In this document: positions 9,673 to 20,308 of the stretch, piece after piece | Layout of the letters: every line of letters starts with the position of its first letter | Position numbering within the stretch: position 1 is the first letter of the stretch | Assembly: GCA_029865385.1 (NCBI GenBank) | Contig: JAOUGX010000014.1 | Location: 1-58,762, forward strand | Reading direction: 5' to 3' | Source: Gammaproteobacteria bacterium | Lineage (GTDB): Bacteria; Pseudomonadota; Gammaproteobacteria; Steroidobacterales; Woeseiaceae | Length of the DNA stretch: 58,762 nt | Position numbers and translations under genes: made by a program | The notes under the pieces: generated by a model | The model's input: the letters and a program-made list of their open reading frames with translations, nothing else | What the model was told of the DNA's origin: nothing | Database searches by the model: none

Positions 9673-10101
9673 TCAGGAACCCGCCCCGATTTTCGTGGGC
9701 GGCCGAAGATTGCGAGTGGTCTGCTCAAGCAATGGTACCTGCCCTTCCGGCTGATGTACCAGTTTGCCGTTGATTTCGGCACCAATCGCCATCTCGATCA
9801 GATTGTAATACACATTACCAATGACACGCGCCGTCGGTCCGAGTTCAACCCTGCGGCTGGCGACGACATCGCCGCGTACGATACCGCTGAGAACGACGTA
9901 GGGGACCTTTACCCCGCCCTCGACGTTGCCGTCCTCGGAAATACTCAGCGAGGAGTTGCCATCGAGGTCGGCACAGACACTGCCATTGACGGTTCCGTCG
10001 ATATGGCAGCCTCCGGTAAAGAAAACGTCGCCATTGATCTCAGAGTTGGCGCCAACCAGTGTATCGATGACGGTGTGCCTGCGATTTTTCCGCCCAAACA
10101 T
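9673..10101 (-). CDS. Bactofilin
   Basis: Small polymer-forming cytoskeletal protein (bactofilin, BacA/CcmA family), often involved in local cell-wall synthesis or shape. The 142 residues contain the right-handed beta-helix repeats (INGDVFFTGGCHIDGTVNGS..., GIVRGDVVAS..., ARVIGNVYY...) with flexible ends. It is preceded by a short basic N-terminus (MFGRKNRR), the usual membrane-touching part. Placed 10 nt after DUF6776 and 12 nt before erpA, hence co-transcribed. Its precise cellular role here is unknown. Confidence 0.92.
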   Translation of the reverse strand: MFGRKNRRHTVIDTLVGANSEINGDVFFTGGCHIDGTVNGSVCADLDGNSSLSISEDGNVEGGVKVPYVVLSGIVRGDVVASRRVELGPTARVIGNVYYNLIEMAIGAEINGKLVHQPEGQVPLLEQTTRNLRPPTKIGAGS

Positions 10102-10111
10102 CAGCTACTCC

Positions 10112-10825
10112 TTAAACGGATTGCCATGGAAAACTTTGTTTTACGCTGGCAATCGATTTGGTTTTCGACCTGACCTCAATATTGATCCGTTCAGGTTCGA
10201 ACCCTTCCGGCAGCACCAGCTGCCGATCGAAATTTTGAAAATAGCGGAACGAGAACAACCACTGGTTGTCGGCATCCGGCGGCAGGAGCTGTTCAAGTGT
10301 ATAGGTGACGGCTGCGCCGCCCTGGGCGCCCTCGAGGCTGAAATCAACCTCGCCCTTGACGGTCCTGTCATGCTGCATAACCTGCACCAGGACCAGCTTT
10401 ACATGATACTCGCGTTCCTCGGCGCCCTTGCTCAGTTTCAAATCCTGAACCCGCAGACCACGCCCGCCGTCTGCCGGTGAAATGATGCCACGATAAAACT
10501 CGATGGCATCCCGTTGTTCCTGGATTTTGCGCTGTAATTGAGTCAGGTTCGCTTCGACATCCTTGTACGCTGCCTTGTCAATGTCGCTGTGCGTTTGTAG
10601 CAGCGCAACCTCCTCCTTGAGGGTGACAATCTCGTCCTCGAGCTTGTCAATGCGCTTCTGATAATCGCGGCGGTCAGCCGCAGCCTCAATGACGTTGTAG
10701 TCGGCCTGGATACGGCCGAACTCGAAGCTCAGGTACCCACTGACGACTACTGCGATTGCGACGCCGGACCATAGGGCCAGGCCGCGCAGCATGCCGCCGG
10801 AGTCGGATCGTCGTGTGAACGCCAC
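10112..10825 (-). CDS. DUF6776 family membrane protein
   Basis: Function unknown. The 237 residues show a short cytoplasmic N-terminus, one membrane segment (about 13-35), a long coiled coil (about 45-110, rich in E/K/Q) and a soluble beta-rich C-terminal domain presumably in the periplasm. The type II membrane layout resembles PilN/PilO- or FtsL-like scaffold proteins, but I see no specific match to those. It is conserved immediately upstream of bactofilin and erpA in related bacteria, so a structural partnership with bactofilin is plausible inference. First gene of the four-gene minus-strand operon. Confidence 0.8.
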   Translation of the reverse strand: MAFTRRSDSGGMLRGLALWSGVAIAVVVSGYLSFEFGRIQADYNVIEAAADRRDYQKRIDKLEDEIVTLKEEVALLQTHSDIDKAAYKDVEANLTQLQRKIQEQRDAIEFYRGIISPADGGRGLRVQDLKLSKGAEEREYHVKLVLVQVMQHDRTVKGEVDFSLEGAQGGAAVTYTLEQLLPPDADNQWLFSFRYFQNFDRQLVLPEGFEPERINIEVRSKTKSIASVKQSFPWQSV

Positions 10826-10973
10826 TTTGGAAACGGACCTTATTACGTCGAAGTTTGATTATGTTACGCGGTGCCCGCAACAAACAGAAGTGCGGCAGGT
10901 CACGGAATTGGTTATAACCCGGGGCATCACCGGGCAAAATGGCATCCCGACGGGCTTTCTGGAGAACGCGGCT

Positions 10974-11393
10974 ATGTACTTATGGCTCAAGGCACTGCAC
11001 ATCGCCTTCATGGTGACCTGGTTTGCCGGGCTGTTCTACCTGCCGCGGCTCTTCATCTACCATGCTCAAGCGGAAGTCCCGGCAGACCGTCGTCGCTTTA
11101 CGACAATGGAGCGGCGACTGTTCATCATTATGACTATCGGCGCGGCGCTGACCGCTATATTCGGCGCGGCCATGCTTATTGCCAATCCGATTTTGCTGAA
11201 GCAGGGATGGTTCCACGGCAAGATGTTCATGATCGGTGCAATGCTGATTTACCACTATCGATGCTGGCGCTGGATACGGATCCTCGAGGAGGGCCATCTG
11301 CCAGGCAACACGCGCTGGCTCCGGTGGTTTAACGAAATTCCTGTGGTGTTTCTGCTTGCTGTCGTTTGTCTGGCGGTGATTAAACCCTTTTAG
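10974..11393 (+). CDS. hemJ: Protoporphyrinogen IX oxidase HemJ (CopD-like)
   Basis: Predicted membrane enzyme oxidising protoporphyrinogen IX to protoporphyrin IX in haem synthesis. From the ATG at 10974 (GGAG at 10961-10964) the protein has 139 residues and four predicted membrane helices. The family pattern is present: LKALHIAFMVTWFAGLFYLPRL at the N-terminus with conserved His, GWFHGKMFMI in the middle and a NEIPVVFLLAVVCLAVIKPF end. The frame is open back to 10791, but that extension lacks membrane character and overlaps the divergent DUF6776 start. No hemG or hemY is in the window. Confidence 0.9.
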   Translation: MYLWLKALHIAFMVTWFAGLFYLPRLFIYHAQAEVPADRRRFTTMERRLFIIMTIGAALTAIFGAAMLIANPILLKQGWFHGKMFMIGAMLIYHYRCWRWIRILEEGHLPGNTRWLRWFNEIPVVFLLAVVCLAVIKPF

Positions 11394-11419
11394 CTGGAAT
11401 CCAGGTCAATCGTCAGGGG

Positions 11420-12004
11420 TTAATTGCGTCCAACCGGCTCTAGACCGGCTCTGGAAACGTCCCGTGCGAACACAGCCGTCCAGCGTTTTGGCCACCAGCG
11501 GGGCTGTGGCGGCAGACCTTCCGGGTAGAGGTGATGGCCGAGTTCGTGCAGGGCTCGCACGTAAACTCGTCGCTTGAAGTAGATCACTTCGTTGACCGGC
11601 CGCCAGAATTCGACCCATCGCCATCTGTCAAACTCCGGCGTTTCGCTTCGGTCCAGCCTCAGACGGCTTTCGTCCGACAGAAAGCGCAAGATGAACCAGC
11701 GTTGTTTCTGCCCGATGCACAAGGGATGTGAGCCGCGACGAACGAATTTGTCGGGCAAGCGGTACTTGAGCCAGTCACGAGTGGAACCGAGTATTTCGAC
11801 ATCGTCTGCGCCGAGACCGACTTCTTCCTTGAGTTCGCGAAACATGGCCTCTTCCGGCGATTCGCCTTCCAGTAACCCACCCTGCGGGAACTGCCAGCCC
11901 TTGCTGCCAATTCTGCCGGCCAGCAACAGTTTGCCGTCATCGTTCGCCAGAATGATGCCGACGTTTTCGCGAAAACCCTCACTATCGATCCGGTCGTTAC
12001 GCAT
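11420..12004 (-). CDS. rppH: RNA pyrophosphohydrolase
   Basis: Nudix hydrolase that removes pyrophosphate from 5'-triphosphate mRNA and so triggers RNase E decay. From the ATG at 12004 it has 194 residues. It begins with the family hallmark [19 protein letters not shown] and has the Nudix box [20 protein letters not shown] at about residues 38-57. The upstream in-frame extension to 12151 is not homologous-looking and overlaps the BtuC gene, so the internal ATG is preferred. It is slightly longer than E. coli RppH (176), with a basic C-terminal tail. Converges with hemJ. Confidence 0.94.
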   Translation of the reverse strand: MRNDRIDSEGFRENVGIILANDDGKLLLAGRIGSKGWQFPQGGLLEGESPEEAMFRELKEEVGLGADDVEILGSTRDWLKYRLPDKFVRRGSHPLCIGQKQRWFILRFLSDESRLRLDRSETPEFDRWRWVEFWRPVNEVIYFKRRVYVRALHELGHHLYPEGLPPQPRWWPKRWTAVFARDVSRAGLEPVGRN

Positions 12005-12092
12005 ATGCGATTTGATTTTGCACGAATATTGGTTAGTGTCCAGAGGTCGGCCGACATCCGCGCAGCCGATTCGCTTTTCCGGAGCCTGAATA

Positions 12093-13076
12093 TTGTTTTT
12101 CAAACGCCCAGGGCTGCTCATCGTTTCGCTGGCAATGCTTGCAATTCTCACAGTGCTGTTCGCATTACTGACCGGAAGCGCCGATGTCAGCTATTCGTCG
12201 GCGATTGCTGCGCTTTTCGGGCAGGCACCCGAAAACATTCACACATTGGTCGTTGAACTTCGGCTGCCTCGTGCATTGAGCGCCTTTGCAGTTGGCGGGC
12301 TATTGGCAGTTGCCGGTGTGCTGATGCAGGTTCTTCTCAGAAACCCGCTCGCCGAACCCTATATTCTTGGCAGTTCCGGTGGCGCGGCCGTTGCAGCACT
12401 GATTGTGATAATGGCAGGCGCAGGTGCCGCGCTGGTTGACCTCGCAGCATTCGGCGGCGCAATGGCAGCAACCTTGCTGGTGTTCTCGGTAGCCCAGGGG
12501 AGTGGCAGCTGGACACCTGCGCGCCTTTTGCTGACCGGAGTAGTACTGGCGGCCGGCTTCAGTGCGGCGACAACGTTATTACTGGCACTGACCCCGGATC
12601 GCAATTTGCGAGGCATGTTGTTCTGGCTAATGGGTGACTTGAGTTTTGCTTACCAGCCCTGGCGCTTGCTGATATTGCTTGCGCTCATCACTTGCGCCGG
12701 CTGGACCGCAGCGAGATATCTGAATGTTCTGGCGCGCGGAGACCTGCAAGCCGCTATCGTCGGGTTGCCGGTCGCCGGATGGCGCATCGGAATTTTTGCG
12801 GTTACGGCATTGGCAACGGCGGCATCGGTTACCACGGTCGGCGTCATCGGTTTTGTCGGCCTGGTTATCCCGCACCTGGTGCGACTGCTGGCCGGCAGCG
12901 ATCATAGAGTTGTGTTGCCCGCATCCGCGCTGGCTGGCGGCGCCCTGCTGGTCTTTGCCGACACGCTTTCACGTACCTTGCTGGCACCGAGGCAACTTCC
13001 GGTCGGCGCACTTACTGCCTTGCTCGGCGTTCCGCTTTTCCTGATCCTGATGAATCGCAGCCAGCGCACTATCTGA
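12093..13076 (+). CDS. btuC: FecCD/BtuC-type ABC transporter permease
   Basis: Inner-membrane permease of a B12/siderophore ABC importer. The 327 residues form about ten hydrophobic helices and contain the family motifs [19 protein letters not shown] and [11 protein letters not shown], plus the ATPase-contact loop region [14 protein letters not shown]. The TTG start at 12093 has GGAG at 12081-12084. BtuC is preferred over FecC/FhuB because the other parts of a B12 importer (ATPase 26.2 kb, binding protein 29.0 kb) and a cobalamin adenosyltransferase are nearby with no siderophore genes. It stands alone here, away from its ATPase. Substrate is inferred. Confidence 0.85.
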   Translation: MFFKRPGLLIVSLAMLAILTVLFALLTGSADVSYSSAIAALFGQAPENIHTLVVELRLPRALSAFAVGGLLAVAGVLMQVLLRNPLAEPYILGSSGGAAVAALIVIMAGAGAALVDLAAFGGAMAATLLVFSVAQGSGSWTPARLLLTGVVLAAGFSAATTLLLALTPDRNLRGMLFWLMGDLSFAYQPWRLLILLALITCAGWTAARYLNVLARGDLQAAIVGLPVAGWRIGIFAVTALATAASVTTVGVIGFVGLVIPHLVRLLAGSDHRVVLPASALAGGALLVFADTLSRTLLAPRQLPVGALTALLGVPLFLILMNRSQRTI

Positions 13077-13094
13077 GCGGGCCAGCCCGGCTTT

Positions 13095-14129
13095 CTAGGG
13101 ATAACGGGCCCTTTCGCTGAGATCGAGCGCATCCTGATGCAGTGCTCCGAGACGAAACACGCTGATATCGCTCTGCTCCACCCGGACCGGGAATCCTGCC
13201 CTGGCCGGCGCCTGCGCGGACGTCGCGGCCGGTAGCGCATCAAGTCGTTCCGCCAGCATGCGCTGCCCGTCGTTGCCGACCAGCCATAGCAGCAGCCGCC
13301 GTGCCGTTTCCGGGTTGCCCGCATGTCGTGCGACACCCGCACCGACGACGTCGACCAGCGTGCCGCCATCGACGGCGGCCGGCGCCACGATACTTGCTCC
13401 GGAGACTGCGCCTTCGGACAGCTGTCGGTACGCGACGCCAAGGCTCACAATGCCGGCGTCACAGCGTGCCGATTGGACCGCTTCGATGAGCGATCGCGAA
13501 TCGTCAAACACCGGCAGGGCCAGATTCGCAACCAGTCGCCTGACATTCAATTCAGACTGGCGCACCCCGTAACGATCAATAAGCAAGCTAACCCAGCCAA
13601 CATTCTCTGCAAACGATGACGAAGACAGGCACACGCGCCCTTTCCATTGCGGATCGCCCAACGATTCGTATGTCTTCGGACCCGCGTTCCCACCGAGCGA
13701 CGAATTGACGACCAGCACCGAAGCTTTCAATGCCAAACCGGACCACAGGAACTCGGGATCCCGAAGCCGTGCCGGCACGGCTTTTTGCAGATCCTCGGCA
13801 TGCGTGGGCCGGAAAACATCGATTTCGGCCATACGCCACAATACGGCGGCTCCGTCGGCAAGAAACAGGTCTGCCGGCGGCGAATGCTTCTCCTGCATCA
13901 TTTGCAGGAGGCGCCCGTTGTCCGCCGTTACCTGCTGCACACGAATGCCGCTCTCGTCGGTGAATGCCTTGTACACCGGTGCCAGCAGCGGCTCCTCCAG
14001 TGCCGTGTAAACGACGACGAATTGCGGTCGTTGTTCCACGTTGCCCGCATCATCGGCGGAACCGCCACAAGCAGCGACGATTGCTGACAGCGCTGCAATG
14101 CAAAGCAATCGCGTTGTAAAGACCGTCAT
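13095..14129 (-). CDS. Fe(III)-type ABC substrate-binding lipoprotein
   Basis: Extracytoplasmic solute-binding protein of the type-II periplasmic fold (FbpA/AfuA/FutA-like). The N-terminus is a lipoprotein signal with the lipobox at AIVAAC and Cys21 as lipidation site. The mature part starts VVVYTALEEPLLAPVYKAFTD, typical of iron-binding members, and has the late LLWLVGNDGQRMLAE segment. Tyrosine ligands were not verified. Its ATG overlaps the diguanylate cyclase stop as ATGA. No cognate permease or ATPase adjoins it; the nearby permease at 12.1-13.1 kb is of a different (BtuC) type. It could be sensory, not a transporter part. Confidence 0.82.
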   Translation of the reverse strand: MTVFTTRLLCIAALSAIVAACGGSADDAGNVEQRPQFVVVYTALEEPLLAPVYKAFTDESGIRVQQVTADNGRLLQMMQEKHSPPADLFLADGAAVLWRMAEIDVFRPTHAEDLQKAVPARLRDPEFLWSGLALKASVLVVNSSLGGNAGPKTYESLGDPQWKGRVCLSSSSFAENVGWVSLLIDRYGVRQSELNVRRLVANLALPVFDDSRSLIEAVQSARCDAGIVSLGVAYRQLSEGAVSGASIVAPAAVDGGTLVDVVGAGVARHAGNPETARRLLLWLVGNDGQRMLAERLDALPAATSAQAPARAGFPVRVEQSDISVFRLGALHQDALDLSERARYP

Positions 14130-15241
14130 GCTTTAGCTCCGGTCGATGCCTCGACGATTACGCAGTCCCGGCCTGCCGATTTGGCCTGATAAAGCGCCAC
14201 GTCCGCTCTCGCCAGCAACGAATCACCGAGCGTCTTGAAATCCTTCGAATCGCGGTCGGGTGCGATACTGGCGATACCGATGGATGCGGTGATTCGCGCC
14301 GATTCGCCGTTGCCAACACTGATTGGGGATGCCGAGATTGCATTCCGAATTCGCTCCGCGAGTCGGCTTGCAGCCATCGTATTGGTCGCCGGCAACAGCA
14401 CGACGAACTCCTCGCCGCCGTAGCGCGCGGCAATATCGCTTGCCCGAACCTGTGATTCGATTCGATGCGCAAGCTCCGTCAAGACCGCATCGCCCGCTGC
14501 ATGACCCCAGGTGTCATTAACATTCTTGAAATGATCGATATCGAGCATCAGTGCAACGAGGCAGGTGCCATCGCGCGCGGCGCGCGCCAGCTCTTCTGTT
14601 AATCGAAGTTGCAGGTAGCGGCGATTATGCCAACCGGTCAACACATCCGTGAAACCGCTACGCAACAGACGTGCGCGGTTCACTACGTTTTCCAGGGCAA
14701 ACGCAGCAATTATCCCAAGGTGCGCAAGAAAATCGGTCGCATGTTGCCGCGTGAACCGGTGTTTGTCCGAACTACCGAAGTTGATGCTGCCGAATAGTGC
14801 ACCCTGATGGATGAGCGGAATGATCGCAATACTGCCGAGTTCGGCGACTCCGGGAAAAAGCATTTGGTGGTCAGCGCCGGAAAAGGGGCCTGTCCAGGGC
14901 TTGTCGAGCGCCGTGTAACGCGGTGTTATTCCCGTCAGCGCCTCGACAAAATGCACGTCTGGCAACGGCTCCGTCCGGCGGCTTCCAGACACCAGCAGGT
15001 GCCTGAGTTCGTGATCCGGATCCGCAATCACGACAGTCACGCTTTGTAGCCCGTAACTCCTGCGCAGATAATGGGTAATTTTCCGAAAGAGGGAATCCAG
15101 GTCTGTCGAACGCAGCAATTCCAGCTCTCGCTCCTGGGAGCGTCGAAAAATCTCCATGTTTTTTTCGATCTGATCGGTCATGAGGTCCAGCTTGCGGCAG
15201 GCAAGATCAAGTTCACGGTACGGATCCCGTTCGTTTCGCAT
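14126..15241 (-). CDS. GAF-GGDEF diguanylate cyclase
   Basis: Predicted c-di-GMP synthase. From the ATG at 15241 (upstream GGAAGGAAA) it has 371 residues: an N-terminal coiled coil, a GAF or DUF484-like sensor domain (about 55-185) and a C-terminal GGDEF domain. The active-site loop reads GGEEF, and an inhibitory RxxD site (RASD) sits five residues before it, so product feedback is likely. No membrane segment is visible, so it acts in the cytosol. Its stop overlaps the start of the Fe(III)-type binding lipoprotein by 4 bases, tying c-di-GMP synthesis to a periplasmic ligand-binding protein. Confidence 0.93.
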   Translation of the reverse strand: MRNERDPYRELDLACRKLDLMTDQIEKNMEIFRRSQERELELLRSTDLDSLFRKITHYLRRSYGLQSVTVVIADPDHELRHLLVSGSRRTEPLPDVHFVEALTGITPRYTALDKPWTGPFSGADHQMLFPGVAELGSIAIIPLIHQGALFGSINFGSSDKHRFTRQHATDFLAHLGIIAAFALENVVNRARLLRSGFTDVLTGWHNRRYLQLRLTEELARAARDGTCLVALMLDIDHFKNVNDTWGHAAGDAVLTELAHRIESQVRASDIAARYGGEEFVVLLPATNTMAASRLAERIRNAISASPISVGNGESARITASIGIASIAPDRDSKDFKTLGDSLLARADVALYQAKSAGRDCVIVEASTGAKA

Positions 15242-15345
15242 GCGTTTCCTTCCGGCACGCCACCAATGATGTGCTTGTATCAAAATCGGGGCATTGCGTC
15301 GCCTGTACAGCGCACGAACAGGAAACCCGGCGCTTATTTTTGCAT

Positions 15346-16431
15346 TCAGCGGCGATTCGAAAGGTATTCCTGCCCGTTTTCCATAAGCTTGACAAATCCT
15401 TGCTCGTCGCCGCTCGCCACGAGCTGTCGAATGCGTGACGCCGCTTCGCAGAGCGCATCGAGCGGCCCAAGACCGAACTTGTTCAGGTGCTGAATTTCAA
15501 AATACATGTGCGGGTTTTCACGGGCCACAGCGGCGGACACCAGCAATTGCGAATCAAATGTAGTCGACGACAGTTGGGCAAGTCGCGGCGCCGCTTCACC
15601 GCTTTCCGCAAGCGCGGTAAAAAAAGCGATATTCAGCGCGTGCGACAACCCCAGCACGTAGGCGATCATGCGATCGTGATCGTCCAGGCTCATGTCCAGC
15701 TGCTCTACCATCGTCGAGGAAAAAAGTTCTTTCGCCGCGGCGGTCGCTTCTGCGCAGCCGACATCGACGAAGATCAGGTGTCGGCCGGACAGCAGCTCGG
15801 TATCGGGCCCGTACATCGGGTGCAAAGAAGTGACTTTGCCGCCCGCAGCGCGAAGCGCTTCGAGCCCGTGGCGCAATGGAGATTTGAGCGATCCGATATC
15901 GAATACCAGGCCGCGCGGCTTCATACCGGCGAGTTCAGCCAGTATTTCTCCGGACGCCGACATTGGCGCCGCCACCACGATGATGTCGTAGTCCACGCCC
16001 GCAAGTCGCCAGTCACTGTATCGACCCGGCTCCGGTCTGACTCCGATATCCGCGACATGCGTGATAAATCCCTGCGAACTGAAGAAGTCCACGAACCAGC
16101 CGCCCATCTTTCCGGCGCCGCCGATAACCAGTACACGCCGGCCGTCACCCTTGCCTTCGGCGACGACGCGATCGCGCTCCTGGCTTGCGAGCGACGAGCG
16201 AATCAACGCACGCAAAATCTGTTCTGTAAGCTTGGGATCGACACCCAGTGATTCCGCATGGCGCGCTGCCATCTCGAGAACCACCTTTTCTCGTTCGTAA
16301 TCGCGGGTTGCCCTGCCACTCGAAAGCTTCTGCCGCCCGATGTCGGAAACGATCTTTTGCCGCTCGGCGACAAGCCCGATGAGCTGCCTGTCCACTTCAT
16401 TCAAACGGCCGCGTAATTCGTCCAGATCCAT
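15346..16431 (-). CDS. tyrA: Bifunctional chorismate mutase / prephenate dehydrogenase
   Basis: Converts chorismate to prephenate and then to 4-hydroxyphenylpyruvate for tyrosine synthesis. From the ATG at 16431 the 361 residues hold an AroQ-type chorismate mutase domain (MDLDELRGRLNEVDRQLIGL, about 1-90). A Rossmann NAD-binding dehydrogenase domain (VLVIGGAGKMGGWFVDFF from about 100) and the C-terminal helical part with the SLHPMYGPDT region follow. Length and order match E. coli TyrA (373). The ORF stays open to 16542, but the extra residues are not family-like. Divergent from frmA. Confidence 0.95.
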   Translation of the reverse strand: MDLDELRGRLNEVDRQLIGLVAERQKIVSDIGRQKLSSGRATRDYEREKVVLEMAARHAESLGVDPKLTEQILRALIRSSLASQERDRVVAEGKGDGRRVLVIGGAGKMGGWFVDFFSSQGFITHVADIGVRPEPGRYSDWRLAGVDYDIIVVAAPMSASGEILAELAGMKPRGLVFDIGSLKSPLRHGLEALRAAGGKVTSLHPMYGPDTELLSGRHLIFVDVGCAEATAAAKELFSSTMVEQLDMSLDDHDRMIAYVLGLSHALNIAFFTALAESGEAAPRLAQLSSTTFDSQLLVSAAVARENPHMYFEIQHLNKFGLGPLDALCEAASRIRQLVASGDEQGFVKLMENGQEYLSNRR

Positions 16432-16560
16432 TAGTTTGCTGTCTTCTCGCCGGTTACCGGGCTGCAATGCCCGTACCCGTTGTACAGGAAGCCGGTAAGC
16501 AGCGGCAAGCCGTGACGACGCCTGCATTTGGCGGCCAGACATCGACTCGACAGCCAGTGA

Positions 16561-17763
<1,203 letters not shown>

Positions 17764-17812
17764 CCCGGGGTTTGAATAGCGGTGCAGAATCCCTCGCTGC
17801 CGAAGCGAATTC

Positions 17813-19333
17813 ATGTCCAGGGTAGCCGTCGCGACAACATCGCAGCTGGCTGCCGATGCGGCGGCTGCCGTTGCCGACATTGGCGGTAACGCTGTCGACT
17901 GCGCACTTGCTGCGGCGCTGCTGTCGATCAATTCGGAGCCCGGAGTGTGTGCCCTCGCGGGCGGCGCCTACATCACCATCTGGCCGACCGGCGCGGACCC
18001 GATTACGATCGACGGCAATGTGGCAATGCCGGGCCTTGGTCGGAAAACATCGCAGGCACCCGCAACGCAATTCGTAAAACTGGATTATGGTGGCGGCATC
18101 GAAACGATGATCGGTGCCGGTTCGATCGCGGTTCCCGGTACGCTTGCGGCGATCGAACTTGCATGGCAACAACACGGCAAAGCCCCGTGGCGCCAGTTGC
18201 TGGCGCCGAGCATAGCCGCCGCCGAATCCGGCTTTCCGCTGTCAGCCGCTTGTCACCACTATCTTCAGTACTCCGGATCAACGATCTTCGGCAACAGTGA
18301 GGACGGATTCGCCGCTTTGCATGAGAACGAATTGCTACGGCCGGTGCGGAGCTCAATCCGGGTACCGCATCTCGCCGATTCGCTTGCAGCAATTGCGAGT
18401 GAAGGAGCCGGAACATTCTACGAAGGCGAGATCGCAGAAAAAATTGCGAGACATGTAGATTACCAGGGTGGTTTGCTGACACGGGCAGATCTCCAGTCGT
18501 ATCGCGCAATCATTCGTGCGCCGCTGCTGACCGAGCTTCGACATTGGCACATTGCCAGCAACCCGCCGCCTGCGGTTGGCGGCGCGGTCCTGTCAGCCAT
18601 GTTGCGTGCTTTCGCGGCGGAAGAAATGAGCTCGTGGAACCGGGAATCACTCCGTCGCCTCATCCGACTGCAGCACAATGTGCTTACCTTTCGAAGCGAG
18701 AAGCTTGATCTTTCAAACGATATCGATAGCGACGCGCAACGATTATTGTCGCTCGCGGGCGAAGGACGAATGTTGTCGCGCTGGTCATCGGCATCGACTG
18801 TGCACACATCGGCCGTCGACGACTCCGGTCTTGCATGCTCGATAACAGCGTCCTCCGGATACGGCAGCGGTGAAATGCCCGCCGGTACCGGTCTGTGGCT
18901 CAACAATTGCATTGGCGAACTGGAACTCAATCGAAAGGGCTTGGACGCGGGACCGCCCGGCGTACGTTTGCCATCGAACATGGCGCCGTCGATAGCGCGA
19001 TGCGGACGGCGCGTGCTGGCAATCGGCTCACCGGGAGCGGATCGAATCACAACGGCGCTACACCAGTTTCTGGTAAATTTCATTCAGCTCGAACTCGGAC
19101 TTGGTGATGCAGTCGCTCATCCGCGACTGCATCTGGAGGTATCACCGCAGGGATCTCGAATCGCAACAGAACCCGGTCTCGATGTTCCCGACGACGAATT
19201 CGCCGTGCTGCCTTACCCGGATATCAGTATGTATTTCGGCGGAGTCGGCGCCGTCCTTTTGCGAGAGAACAATGAATTTGAAGTTGCCGCGGATCCGCGG
19301 CGTGAAGGCGGCGTCTGTATCGCCGGCAGGTGA
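17813..19333 (+). CDS. ggt: Gamma-glutamyltransferase family protein
   Basis: Ntn-hydrolase family enzyme that cleaves or transfers gamma-glutamyl groups. The 506 residues carry the processing site region ASTVHTSAVD. T329 aligns with the nucleophilic Thr of the TTHxS motif in E. coli GGT, and the later LNNCIGE and GSPGADRI segments match the small subunit. It is shorter than classical GGT (about 580) and starts directly at the enzyme domain with no signal peptide, so it is predicted to be cytosolic. The second residue of the usual TTH is Val. The substrate may not be glutathione. Its TGA overlaps a GTG start of pdxH. Confidence 0.88.
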   Translation: MSRVAVATTSQLAADAAAAVADIGGNAVDCALAAALLSINSEPGVCALAGGAYITIWPTGADPITIDGNVAMPGLGRKTSQAPATQFVKLDYGGGIETMIGAGSIAVPGTLAAIELAWQQHGKAPWRQLLAPSIAAAESGFPLSAACHHYLQYSGSTIFGNSEDGFAALHENELLRPVRSSIRVPHLADSLAAIASEGAGTFYEGEIAEKIARHVDYQGGLLTRADLQSYRAIIRAPLLTELRHWHIASNPPPAVGGAVLSAMLRAFAAEEMSSWNRESLRRLIRLQHNVLTFRSEKLDLSNDIDSDAQRLLSLAGEGRMLSRWSSASTVHTSAVDDSGLACSITASSGYGSGEMPAGTGLWLNNCIGELELNRKGLDAGPPGVRLPSNMAPSIARCGRRVLAIGSPGADRITTALHQFLVNFIQLELGLGDAVAHPRLHLEVSPQGSRIATEPGLDVPDDEFAVLPYPDISMYFGGVGAVLLRENNEFEVAADPRREGGVCIAGR

Positions 19334-20106
19334 TTGCGGCTGCGCGGTTTGATAGTCTGCGCCGGATCCGGAACTGTCTCCGGAAACCCGCCAAGCGATC
19401 CGGAGTGAATGTGAAAGAAATCCGTAGCACGGACCTCCTGCCTGACGAACTGCCGATGGATCCCTTGCACTGGGCAGACGCCTGGATCAAGGAGGCCGGC
19501 GCGTCTCAAGTACAGCGAAACCCCAGCGCGATGACCCTGGTTACCGCACGATCGGATGGTCAGCCGTCTGCGCGCGTGGTCTTGTGCAGAGGCTTTGTCC
19601 CCGATCCCGGTTACCTGGTTTTTTATACGAACTACCGTTCCAGAAAAGCGGTCGAAATCGAAAACAACAATCGTGTCGCGGCGCAGTTTCACTGGGACGC
19701 GCTGGGACGCCAGATCCGCGTCGAGGGCCGGGCCGTGCGCTCGCCCGACAGCGAGAGTGACAACTACTTTGCAAGTCGCGACTGGGGCAGCCAGCTGGGC
19801 GCCTGGGGGAGTGACCAGAGTGCGCCAATCGAGTCGCGCCAGGCGCTGATTACGCAGATCCGGGCACGTGCGCAAGCTCTTGGGCTGGAGCTGGGCGAGT
19901 CCACGGATGCACTGCGCAGCGACAAAAAGCCGCTCATTGCCCGACCGCCGCATTGGGGCGGCTATCGCCTCTGGATTTCAACGATCGAACTCTGGGTCGA
20001 GGGCCCGGACCGTATCCACGATCGCGCACTGTGGACGCGGGATCTGTTGCGCACCAATGAGAACTTTTCGGTTTCGCCCTGGACTGGCGAGCGGTTGCAG
20101 CCCTGA
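19330..20106 (+). CDS. pdxH: Pyridoxamine 5'-phosphate oxidase
   Basis: FMN enzyme converting pyridoxine or pyridoxamine 5'-phosphate to PLP. The family features are clear: MTLVTARSDGQPSARVVLCR, VFYTNYRSRKAVEIENN and the C-terminal RPPHWGGYRL...W...RIHDR...W. The GTG at 19330 overlaps the ggt stop (GTGA). An internal GTG at 19411, after GGAG, would give 231 residues, nearer the family length of about 215, so the first 27 residues may be untranslated. PLP supply also links to yggS, ornithine aminotransferase and others in the window. Confidence 0.95.
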   Translation: MIAAARFDSLRRIRNCLRKPAKRSGVNVKEIRSTDLLPDELPMDPLHWADAWIKEAGASQVQRNPSAMTLVTARSDGQPSARVVLCRGFVPDPGYLVFYTNYRSRKAVEIENNNRVAAQFHWDALGRQIRVEGRAVRSPDSESDNYFASRDWGSQLGAWGSDQSAPIESRQALITQIRARAQALGLELGESTDALRSDKKPLIARPPHWGGYRLWISTIELWVEGPDRIHDRALWTRDLLRTNENFSVSPWTGERLQP

Positions 20107-20119
20107 ACGCCAATATACG

Positions 20120-20308
20120 ATGACCGTCGGACTTGCGCTTCGCCGGATCCACTGCCCGTTTTGCGCCGAGCCGCTTCAGGTCGAGCTCGATCTGTCCGCG
20201 GGCGACCAGGATTACATCGAGGACTGCCAGGTCTGTTGCCAGCCTATGCGCATTTGCTTCGCCGTGGCCGATGGCCAGCTGATATCGATCGACGTGCTAT
20301 GCAGCTAG
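20120..20308 (+). CDS. CPXCG-motif cysteine-rich small protein
   Basis: A 62-residue protein with a probable zinc ribbon: C12-x2-C15 (HCPFCAEPL) and C36-x2-C39 (CQVCCQPM), then Cys46 and Cys61. This is the CPXCG family of small proteins, although the first motif here reads CPFCA, not CPxCG. It lies 13 nt after pdxH and its end overlaps the next gene's start by 10 nt, so it sits inside the operon. Family function is unknown. The ATG at 20120 is the only start that keeps the family-like N-terminus. Confidence 0.82.
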   Translation: MTVGLALRRIHCPFCAEPLQVELDLSAGDQDYIEDCQVCCQPMRICFAVADGQLISIDVLCS

